Source: Baffinella frigidus
Taxonomy: Eukaryota > Cryptophyceae > Cryptomonadales > Baffinellaceae
Length of the DNA: 12,121 nucleotides
Assembly (NCBI GenBank): GCA_026770585.1
Contig: MU646349.1
Coordinates: 569,423-581,543, forward strand
Reading direction: 5' to 3'
Position 1 is the stretch's first letter. The number at the start of each line of letters is the position of its first letter. Both the position numbers and the translations under genes were made by a program. The notes below the pieces were generated by a model. That model worked only from the letters and a program-made list of their open reading frames with translations. It was not told where the DNA came from and did no database searches. Below, in pieces: positions 1-10,400 of this stretch.

Positions 1-37
<37 letters not shown>
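1..37. repeat. AT dinucleotide repeat at left edge
   Basis: Continuous AT from the first base; the true length is outside the window. Confidence 0.95.
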
Positions 38-40
<3 letters not shown>

Positions 41-126
41 TGCCACGTCCATTTCCGACACAAAACTGAAGAAAAGGATCCGGTTCCGTTTCAAAAGTGG
101 TCCCTGTAGCCTTCCGATGGGGTTAC

Positions 127-195
127 CGCGCAGGTCCTGCGCGAAGTCGAGGAGGTGGGGTTCCTTGGTCGCGACCAGGGCCGCGATTGTTGCCC
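127..195 (-). pseudogene. Duplicated, deleted copy of formin exon 8
   Basis: Minus-strand sequence repeats the AALVATKEPHLLDFAQDLR end of exon 8 with only synonymous differences and the same G|GTAA donor context. Relative to exon 8 it lacks 23 bases between GGGCAACAA and TCGCGG, which removes the KISLMHYL part and shifts frame. No matching acceptor is present at the old exon start. It lies downstream of exon 9, so it is out of domain order. I read it as a non-functional exon duplicate, perhaps a relic of a segmental duplication. Confidence 0.8.
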
Positions 196-254
196 CGGAA
201 CCCGGAAGGGCCGGGGTGAAGATCCTAGACTCGCCTTGGCCTGGCGAGGATGAC

Positions 255-283
255 GTTTGTCTTGGTGGACGCCTCGAAGAGCG
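255..283 (-). CDS. Probable formin exon 9 of window (FH2, LFEASTKTN)
   Basis: After acceptor GCGCAG at 284-289 the sequence encodes (G)CG-LFEASTKTN. With the G left by exon 8 this gives DLR-A-LFEASTKTN, matching the formin 'DLxxVExASKxN' region. A GTCATC donor at 254 gives phase 0 exit. Without that donor the frame runs about ten codons further, to a TAG. The intron between exons 8 and 9 is only 85 bp, the shortest in the window. The 3' border is inferred from the GT and from phase only. Confidence 0.65.
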
Positions 284-2940
284 CTGCGCACCGAGACAAA
301 AGTCGAGATTGGGACGTCTCAAAGCAAAAGTGGGACCTCTGTTAACTTAAGAAGTAACAGTGGATTACCGCGCAGGTCCTGCGCGAAGTCGAGGAGGTGG
401 GGTTCCTTGGTGGCGACCAGTGCCGCGAGGTAGTGCATCAGGGAGATCTTCTTGTTGCCCGCACGGATGTTCTGCGAGAGCGATGAGGGTTGAGGGTCTT
501 GTTGGGCTTCGGGTTGGGTGTCTTGTTGGGGTTGGGGTTCAGGGTCTTGTTGGGCTTAGGGTTGAGGGTCGTCTTGGGGTTGGGGTTCAGGGTCTTGTTG
601 GGCTTGGGTTTGGGTGTCTTCTTGGGGTTGGGGTTCAGGGTCTCCTTGGGCTTGGGGTTTGGGGTCTTGTTGGGGTTAGGGTGTGGGGTCTTCTTGTTCC
701 CCGTAGGAATACTCTGCGAGAGCGATGCGGGGTTAGGGTCTTCTAAGAAGACCGGGAGTATTTGTGATAAATACGCCACGGCAACGAAAATTACTACACA
801 AATGTTTTAACAACTACTAGTATGATCGATTTGTGTAGTAAATTTCGTTGCCTTTGCATATTTATCATAAATACTCGCCGCAATGAGATTGGAATTTCCA
901 ACGGGATTTCTGGGGATTTCCCGTTTCCCGGAGGTTCCCAGAAAGAGCCATTTCTTATTTCCCGTTTCCCGGCGGAAGCCAAGGGACACGACCCTAGTCT
1001 TTTTTGGTTTGGGGTGTTTATCCGGGGAAACCTTTTTTTTTTTCATTTGATGGCAACGAAAATTACTACACAATTTGTTCTTATTAGTAATATAAAAGAA
1101 TCTGTGTAGTAATTTTCATTGTCATCAAATGAAAGAAAAATAGGTTTCCCCGGATAAGTGTAGGGTCTTCTTTCCCCCCTCACGGATGCTCTGCGCCACC
1201 GGTCCCCACGCCAGAGTCTTCGAAGAGGTCGCCAAAAGTCAATTCCCCTGCAAGACAGTATTTTTCAAAAGTCAAAACCCGTGTCCTGACACGGTTTTAA
1301 AAAATCAACCCCCTCCTCCACTCTCGCATGGCCGTTCGAGATGGTGACCAGGCGTGTTGGAATGTCAGACCCACCCTGGAGGCAGGGTGGGGGTATTTTG
1401 AGCATTCTTAAGTCAACTCCCCTTGAAAAGGACTGAGCCCTCAGTCCCCCGTGATGAATGGATCTGGTACAAAACGGTCTTATAAGTATTTTAGTGGTAC
1501 AAATCCTGTCAACTTTTGCGATAAAGGGTTATTCGGGATTGGCCGCAAGTCCCCTCCAGGGTGGTTATGAGAAATGTCTTCTGCACCCCAACCGAGAAAT
1601 GTTTCGTCGCCTTCTTCTTTATTACTCTCGATACAGGTCCTAGATGGGCCCTTTAGCCTTGAGTTGAGTGATACAATGTCTATGAGCCTCAAGAACGAGC
1701 CCGCACCGGAAATGATTAATGTTTCGTCGAGATCGCAGTCAACCGTTTCATGCGACATCATTTCTGAGGCATCGTTTCTCTGAGCGATATATATATATAT
1801 AACCTGTTATATATATATATATATATACATACATACATACATACATACATACATACATACATACATACATTCATACATACATACATACATACATACATAC
1901 ACACATACATACACGCGGTGCGCTGCCCCACACCCTGAACCCTGACGTTCAGAGGGCCTTCTGCGGCGTTGAGAGCGCGCGCTCTTTTCGTCAGGATCTT
2001 ATCTCAGAAAAGGAGTTCTAAAACTCGTTTTCTTAAGTCAATTCCCCTTCAAATATGTCAACTTATTCTTTTCTCTACGCAAAAGTTGACATATTTGAAG
2101 GGGAATTGACTTAAGAAAATGAGTTTTAGGACTCCTTTTCTGAGATAAGATCGTGGTCAACTGTTCAACGCGACATACGTATGGGGGGTCGTTTGAGGAA
2201 AACTTTTTTTCGCTACAGGACACGCGTAGGCATGTTATGTATTTCTCTGTGCGAAATAGGACCTGCGTGACGTTCAGAGGGCCTTCGAAGGTCTAAATCT
2301 TGGAGTGTATTTATTGGACGTGGATGCGAAGGTCTAAATCTTGGAGTGTATTTATTGGACGTGGATGGTAGTAATGTTGGACACGCCAGTACTAAATTGG
2401 GACACCCGCGGCGGATGCAATTGCCTAGGACCTCCTACCGTAACTTGCGTTGAGAGTTGAGAGCGCGCACCGCGGGTTGTGGTGCAGGTGGAATGTGGTC
2501 ACGCGTAGGCATGTTCATAGGCTCGCAACCTATAATTAGTTTTGTAAAGTAACTCGTTCCTGGTACAAATTATAAAACAAGACCTCGATCAAAAAGGAAT
2601 TGGAGCCCTTTTTAGTTTTAAATGGACCTTGTTTTATAATTTGTACCAGAACGAGTTGCTTTACAAAACTAATCATAGGTTGCGCCGCTATTAATGTAAT
2701 GTATTTCTCTGTGCGTTGAGAGCGCGCACCGCGGGTTGCGATGCAGGTGGAATGTGGAACACACACACCACCAGCGAGCTGGGATGTGAAAGGCGTTCAA
2801 AGCGGGTTTTCATGCCGGTGGAGTGTGGAACACACACACACACCACCAGGAGTGTGGAACACACACACACCACCAGGAGTGTGGAACACACACACACCAC
2901 CAGGAGTGTGGAACACACACACACCACCAGCGCGCTGGGA

Positions 2941-2990
<50 letters not shown>

Positions 2991-4412
2991 GGTGGGGGGG
3001 GGGCACACAGAGAGCATGAGCACGCTTTCGATCGAGAACCCCCCAGCGTTCCCCAAATGATGCCCCGAGTTCATGAAGTTCCCGAGAGCCAGCGTGATCT
3101 CCAGCACCCCTGCCCCCCCGACCCCCACACGAGTCAACCATATTAGTCAACCTCACATTATTTGTTGGTTAACTGCAGGTTATGAGCGTCGCGGTACGAA
3201 GCGTGGAATGTTTTGGGGTGAGACGCAGCCGACGGGCGAAGGCGTGTATCCCTTAAGTGGCCAGTAGGGTCATACGCCCTACGGTAGGGCCCTAGGACCT
3301 GCCGACATGCATGTCAACCACGGCGGCGCACAGTAGGCGATTCACTCGCGTACACAGGCGATTCACTCGCATAAACGTACGTGTCAGTTTCCATAACCCC
3401 CTGTAAAACGAGGAACACTCAGGGGCGGTTGCCTTACAACAAGGACCAGCGAAGACGGGGGGCGGCGGTTGCGATTCACTCGCATAAACGTACGTGTCAG
3501 TTTCCATAAACCCCTGTAAAACGAGGAACACTTAGGGGCGGTTGCCTTACAACAACCACGCAAGAGTGTAGGGCTGACCTGGGAAAACAAGCCAGTTCAC
3601 ACGGAGTTTGGAACAAATTCCCGAAATTTCGATTTTTATGTGGGAAGAATGTCCACTTATGAACTTAAGAAATAGTAGAATTCTACTATTTCTCCTGTGG
3701 GCCACTCTGCCCTACACTCTTGCGTGGAAGGACCAGCGAAGACGGGGGGCGGCGGTTTCTTACGAGCGAGGTACCTCTATCCCATAAGTGCCCATAGGGC
3801 GAATGTTCACCCTAACTCGCCCTAGGCAGGTCCTAGGGCCCTACCGTAGGGCGTATGACCTACTGGCCACTTAAGGGATACACGCCTTCGCTGGTCCTCC
3901 GGCTCTGCCCGGGGCAACGCCCCGCAGCGGATGCAGGCATTAGTCACCTCCACCCTACCCCCCCCGCCATTAACCCTAACGAAGGTCTGATGCTCGTGGG
4001 TGGGGACGAGACCTTTGAACTTGGTGTTGTCGACAACACCAAGTTCTAAACGTACGTGTCAGTTTCCATAAACCCCTCTAAAACGAGGAACACTCCGTGG
4101 CGGTTGAATCAGCCGGCGGGAGGTTGTCCCAAGCAGAGCGGGGGGTCTTGTTGTTCCTCTGTGGGGCTGTGCTGTCCTCTCTCTCTCCCGCTCCTCTCTC
4201 TCTCTCTCTCCTCTCTCTCCTCTCCCCACTCTCTCCCTCTCCTCTCCCTCTCCACTCTCTCCTCTCCCTCCTCTCTCTCCTCTTGTTGGAGAGGAGAAAG
4301 GTCTCGGAAGGTCTTGTTTCAAGGCAACCGCCACTGAGTGTTCCTTTTTTTAGAGGGACCTTCCGCTCTGCCTGTGGCAATCTCCCGCCGGCTGATGCAG
4401 GCATTGGTCACC

Positions 4413-4479
<67 letters not shown>

Positions 4480-7400
4480 TCCCTAACGAAGGTCTAAATC
4501 TTGGCATGTATTTATTGGACGTGGATGGTAGTAATGTTGGACACGCCAGTACTAAATAGGGACACCCGCGGCGGATGCAATTGTCTAGGGACCTCCTACC
4601 GTTACTTGTTCCTGGTACAAATGATAAAACAAGACCTCGTTTAAAAAGGAATCGGGGCCCTTTTTAGTTTTAAATGGACCTTGTTTTATAATTTGTACCA
4701 GCACGAGTTGCTTTACAAAACTAATTATAGGTTGCGCCGCTATTAATGTAATGCATTTCTCTGTGTATTTCTCTGGACACCCGCGGCGGATGCAGGCACT
4801 AGCCACCGCCACCCGAACCCATACCCCCCAAACGATAACGAAGGTCTGATGCTCGTGGGCGGAGATGCGACCTTTGAACTTGGTGTTGTCGATGACTTTC
4901 TTGGTCACGCCGGCAACTTTCGTCACCTGCACACCTTTGGGTCACTGGCAACTTTGGGGCACCGGCAACTTTGGTGGCCTGCTAGTGGAATCCCAGTCTT
5001 GATGTGATTTTTCAGTGACGGGTGTGCACATGCAGCGTCACGAACGGGCTGACTCGCAGGTACAGTCGCTCGGCCTCGACGGGAAATCCACCCCTTGGAC
5101 GCACAGAGCGCTGACCACCGCGACACAAGTTGAAAGCGGGGAACGTCCCAAAATAAAAAAAGGAACGTCCGTTACTCAAGAGTAACGGCGAGAAACACCA
5201 AGAGGCTCGCAACCTGATTCTTGAGCTCCTCCTTCCGGGAGTTGAACTCCTGCTTGAAGATGAACCCTTGCACCCGCGCCTCGACCTGCCCATGCCAAGT
5301 CACACATTAATAGGCTACATACCTAACAATCGATGGCTTTCCAACCCATTCACGAACAATGGTTGCAATTGGTTGTGCCAGAGTCACCCCCAAACAAGTC
5401 CCCCAGCATCGTTGGCTTTCGGGCAGCTCCCCAGCAACATTGAAAGTGAGACGATCCGCTCGAATCGCTTGTAGGGCTTGTTGGGTAGATTCGTCAGGAT
5501 AATATTCAGCAATTGTGCTGTTATCGGTAGGCCAGACATCAGTAACCAGTATGTGGTCACTTTCTTTGCTTAAATACTCATCACGCCATAGCGTATCGTA
5601 GGCTGCGTTGACCTGGATGGCAACTGAACTCCCCAGCAACGTTTTCGGCGTTGCCACCGTATTAATAGGGTAACGGCCTGAAAACGGGGTAGTTGGGCCT
5701 ACGGCATTGCCTAGGACCTCCTACCGTAGGCCGAGACTTTTTGGTCCTAGGATCCCTCGGCCTACGGTAGGAGGTCGTAGGCAATGCCGTAGGCCTAACT
5801 ACCCTATTTTCAGGCCGTTAGCCTATGAACATCAGAATCGAAGGTTGATGCTTCCTCCGTTTAAGGTTGAGGCTTCCTCCTTGAATTCAAGGGTGGGGCC
5901 TCCTCCTTTTCAAATCCTTTTCTGGTACAGATGAAGCAGTATTGCTCAAGGCAATTGCTGGGATTACTGACTTGTGGCGTGTTTCCTGGGACATAATTTC
6001 AAAAGTGACTTCAATAATCTCAGAATTAACTTGTGGCTTGGCGTGACCGCACCATTCTCCGCCCTCGAGGACCAGTCTTCGTGGCATGACATAAACACTC
6101 CGCGCCTAAAGCATAGTCATGTACACCATTCGGCGGATAGCGCTGCGGGCAACTCCGATATCAGGTGCAACGCACCTGATATCAACGCACGCACAAATGC
6201 CTGCATCAGCCGGCTGGAGGTTGCCCCAAGCAGAGCGGAAGGTCTTGTTGTAAGGCAACCGCCACTGAGTGTTCCTCGTTTTGGAGGGGTTTATGGAAAC
6301 TGACACGTACGTTTATGTCGACACACGATACCCACACGCGAGGATGCGTTGACGCGCGACAAACTAATAGGGTAACGGCCTGAAAATGGGGTAGTTAGGC
6401 CTACGGCATCGCCTAGGACCTCCTACCGTAGGCCGAGACTTTTTGGTCCTAGGATCCCTCGGCCTACGGTAGGAGGTCCTAGGCAATGCCGTATGCCTAA
6501 CTACCCCATTTTCAGGCTGTTAGCCTCTGAATTCTCGATACAGGTCTGATGAAGGCCCTCACGCATCAAGTTGAGGGATACAATATTCTACGTTAAGGAG
6601 CCGTTGAGGAGCCTATGAACACGATACCCACACGTGAGGATGCAGCGCCTGGGGTGAAGATACTGAGTGTCCCAAGCAGAGCGGGAGGTCTTGTTGTTCC
6701 TCTGTGGGGCTGTGCTGTCCTCTCTGTCTCCCGCTCCTCTCTCACTCTCTCTCCTCTCTCTCCTCTCCCCACTCTCTGCCTCTCTTCTCCCTCTCCTCTC
6801 CCTCCTCTCCCTCCTCTCTCTCTCCTGTTGAGGGGGGGTTGCCCCGAGTGCGTTTATGTCGACACACGATACCCACACGTGAGGATGCAGCGCCTGGGGT
6901 GAAGATACTGAGTGGTTGTATTCAGGTGGAACAGCCCCGCCGGCAGGCTCGTGAGCGCCCGCGTGACCGGTCACGCGGACGCCGAAGCCAACTGTCCGAG
7001 GTGACTGCCTAGTCATGTCGCGGGCCCTGCAACAGGTTATGTCGACACACGATACCCACACGTGAGGATGCAGCGCCTGGGGTGAAGATACTGAGTGAAC
7101 GCCCGCGTGACCGGTCACGCGGACGCCGAAGCCAGACGGTCGGTCGTGACATCCTCACGTGTGGGCATCGTGTGTCGACATAAACGTACGTGTCAGTTTC
7201 CATAAACCCCTCCAAAACGAGGAACACTCAGTGGCGCCTGGGGTGAAGATACTGAGTGGTCGTGTTCAGGTGAGAGATGTGCCACCTGCGGTCTGGGTGC
7301 CAAAGGAGGGCCTCGGAAGGAGGGTGTGGAAGTGAGGATTCAGGGCCTAGGGTGAAGATAATTGGTGTTTGAATTCGGGTCAGACGTGGACAAATAAATA

Positions 7401-10400
7401 ATGTGTGGTTGACTAATAAATAATGTCCCGTTAACGAATAATCAATGTGTGGTAATAAATAATGTGTGGTTAACTAATATGGTTGACATGGGCTCTCGCC
7501 TTTGGGATCTTGGACATGGCAGTGATGAATCGCTCCGGGACTCCCAGCTTCTCTTCGTCGCCTGGTTTATGGTGTATGGTGTATGGTGTATGGTTTATTG
7601 TTTAGGGTTTATGGTTTATGGTTCATGGTTTAGGGTTTAGGGTTCAAGGTTTGGGGTTTGGGGTTTGGGGTTTGGGGTTTGGGGTTTGGGGTTTGGGGTT
7701 TGGGGTTTAGGGTTTAGGGTGTAGGGTTGAGGGTTGAGGGTTGAGGGTTGAGGGTTCAGGGTTGAGGGTTCAGGGTTTGAGATTTAGAGTTTAGGATTCA
7801 GGGTTTAGGGTTTAGGGGTTCGGATTTAGGATTTATGGTTCTGGGTTTTGGGTGTGGATTTCAGGGTTTAGGGTTGAGGCTCGAGCAGGACGTGAGTGGG
7901 TTATCGGCGCTTGCTTCTCCGCTGAGGAGAAATCAAGGACTGAGAGCGATGACCGCAATAAAGAACACACATGACTGCTCGTGATGGTGATGATGGTGAG
8001 CTGTTGAGATATACACGTCCCTTGGTGGGGTGACGCCCCTCACTGATCTGACTGTGGCTTCTCTGGTTGTTCATACCTTGCTCGGATAGCGAGGTGTTAA
8101 AAAAATCGTCAGCTTTTCTGGTCACGTCCAGCTTCAAGGGGCTGGACTAAACTTTTCTGCAGTCCGGCATTGGAGCCATTTCCAGGTTTGGACAGTTTTC
8201 GGGTCACGCTGAGGTCACGCGGAGGGTATCCGGACCATTTCAAAAGGGACGCACTGTGTGGTCAAGATCACGATCATTATCACATGGGTGAAATGCGCCC
8301 CTTCCATTTCAACCGCGACTTTTTTCAGAGGATCTCATTTCACCCGGGGGTGGATCGATCGTTTAGATGGACATCGCAATGAAAAAGATGACAGTCGCCC
8401 CCATTCTCCAACGCAATGCGCCCTGCAGTTGACGGGGACGTGACGGGGACGTGTTTGTGTTGAATTAATTCCCTAAATTGTCTGTTTAACCCCTCGCTAT
8501 CCGACCAAGGCTCTTACGGATGGGACATCGGAGTTCTTCTCTACATCGGAGTTCCCCAACAAGTCAACTACCCATAGGGATGGGTGTTGAGATGCGCACC
8601 TTTGAATGCCCGGATCATCTTGAGCTCATCAGAGGTGGGAAGCAGCGAAAGAAGCATTTGAAGCTGCTCACCCCACGCAAATTCAGATACACCCACCCAG
8701 AGGCTGGGAGACAGTCGAAAGCCACACGAGGCTACCCAGGCGAACAAAATAAAAGGGACTTTTAAAGTTTTGTGGGGAAAAGATCACGGATAAGGTAACC
8801 GACCGACCGCTCAGCGGGCGGAAACGTGATCATTTCCCCACAAAACTTTTAAAGTCCCTTTTATTCTGTTCGCCTGGGTAGCCTCGTGTGGAGGAGCCTG
8901 CGCTCCGGACTAGAGGGAACCCTCGCGTGGGTGTGGACGCGCAAGGTGTGCGAGCAAGAGGAGGGAGTTGCTGGAACTTCTCGACAGGCGCGCTGGTGTT
9001 GACCAGACGTGGGCTCAGAACCTGTCTCGAAATGGAGAGGGTGATAACTTGTTCGAGAGAGAGGACAGAGGCGTCGAGGCGGATGAAAGTCACACGTCAA
9101 TTCTGAGATTTACGTGGTAACGTCCTGAAAACCGGGTAGTTAGGCCTACGGTATTGCCTACGGTAGGCCGTAGGGCTCTCAGCACCTTATGTTTCGTAGG
9201 ACCCCCCCTTGCCCCCTACGGCCTACTGTAGGCAATACCGTAGGCTCAGCTCCCTGGTTTTCGGGACGTTGGCCTATGAGATTCCTCAGGTCAATTCTGA
9301 GATTGCGCACGAAACGCGAGCGGTCAAGATGGGGTCGGGCGCAGCAGAGCCGTGGGCGATCGAAAAGGGGAGAGAGCTCATACATAACCTGTCAGGAGAC
9401 TTGTTTAAAAATAAATAAATGAGGAACGGGGTTGTACATAAATGCGGAACGGGGTTTAGAAAAATAACGAGGAACGGGGTTTTACGGTAAAATAAATAAA
9501 ACAACGGTAAAATGAATAAATTATTTTACTTAATCAAGTAACATACATAGGTAACCTTATCTCACACAATCTATTTATTAATTGGTTCTAGAAAGTCAAC
9601 TCCCCCACAAAATCGTCAACTTAATATTTTAATAATTAGTTGTAAACAATAAGTTGACGATTTTGTGGGTGAGTTGACTTTCTAAAACCAATTAATAAAT
9701 ACGTTCTGTGAGGTAAAACCTGTTCGAGGGAGAGGACGGAGGCGTCGAGGCGGATGATCGCGTCGCGGATGGCGTCGTTGGAGACTTTGAACCGCGAGAG
9801 CGCGATCGCTATGTTGGTCGACCGCTGCGCAAAAACACTCACATTTACACCCCGCGAAAATCTGTATTGGCACCGTTCACACGAAAACACACAAACTCAC
9901 AACCCGTTCGTTGTCGTAATCAATAAAGTAGCAACATAGCGATCGCTATGTTGGTCGACCGCTGCGCAAAAACACTCACATTTACACCCCGCAAAAAACT
10001 GTATTGCCACCGTTCACACAAAAACACACAAACTCACAACCCGTTCGTTGTCGTAATCAATACACTAGAGAGTTCCTTTGAGATCGCTATGTTGGTCGGC
10101 CGCTGCGCGAAAACACTCACATTTACACCCCGCGGAAAACTGTATGCACACCGTTCCCAGACGATCTTCGGAGAGGTGTTGTTCGCCCGCTGAAAGCACG
10201 GAGAGTGGCACGTCACGTCACGGGGGTTTGATAGTGAATCGATGAGAGTTTTTGCTGGCACACCGAGGTGCCTTCATGGTACAAGACCGCGATGCTGTTT
10301 GACCGCTGCGCGAAACACTAACATTCACACCCCGCGAAAAACTTGCACTGCGCGAAAAAACTACATTGACGCCGTTCCCGATGTTCGGAGAAGTGTTGTT

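Larger units (their letters stand above)
472..3008 (-). other. Intron 7-8 (about 2.5 kb)
   Basis: This stretch holds the degenerate minisatellite, three foldbacks (756, 1018, 1999) plus the 2525 element, AT/CATA repeats, the 41-bp duplication, the 27-bp minisatellite and the G4 tract. Apart from these, 1160-1790 shows only unique-looking DNA with small hairpins (for example 1370-1391) and no convincing frame. Confidence 0.75.
3237..3890. mobile_element. 654-bp nested foldback structure
   Basis: The arms 3237-3303 and 3825-3890 are reverse complements over about 66 bp and carry CCCTACGGTAGGGCCCTAGGACC. Between them are two direct 85-bp repeats (3358-3442, 3471-3555), a hairpin 3556-3727 and a repeated GGACCAGCGAAGACGGGG block. 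I infer serial insertions into one older foldback element. Confidence 0.7.
6310..7370. repeat. Mosaic of repeated modules
   Basis: Module 1, GTCGACACACGATACCCACA, occurs near 6318, 6855, 7040 and inverted near 7150, with a partial copy near 6619. Module 2, GCGCCTGGGGTGAAGATACT, occurs near 6646, 6889, 7072 and 7234, with a diverged copy near 7340. Palindrome CGCGTGACCGGTCACGCG occurs at 6960-6977 and 7104-7121. No gene is evident. Confidence 0.8.
5286..8076 (-). other. Intron 4-5 (about 2.8 kb)
   Basis: Largest intron. It holds the unidentified frame, two family B foldbacks, the module mosaic, the second CT tract and the telomere-like array. A minus-strand fragment near 6010 (KPQVNSEI) resembles a plus-strand fragment near 9288 (IPQVNSEI). 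This looks like a dispersed repeat rather than an exon. 7380-7560 holds short TAATAAATAATGTG repeats. Confidence 0.65.

Noticed and set aside
438-779. Periodic PNPNKT-type protein on the minus strand and its plus-strand counterparts
   Set aside because: These are translations of a degenerate G-rich minisatellite. All frames look equally periodic, and the end overlaps formin exon 8 in another frame.
1160-1790. Possible genes or RNAs between the MITE and the AT repeat
   Set aside because: Frames are short, with no recognisable motif and no tRNA-like cloverleaf that I could see.
2691-3156. Histidine/threonine-rich frames across the GT repeat
   Set aside because: Only the 3009-3109 part is protein-like (formin exon 7). 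The HTHT part is microsatellite beyond a GT donor.
4056-4486. Serine/leucine-rich and polyproline frames
   Set aside because: They come from CT-repeat and poly-C tracts. I considered a formin FH1 polyproline stretch, but position and strand do not fit the gene order.
8520-8765. Plus-strand 81-residue frame
   Set aside because: It is the antisense of formin exon 3 and the foldback arm. The minus-strand reading gives a clear FH2 motif.
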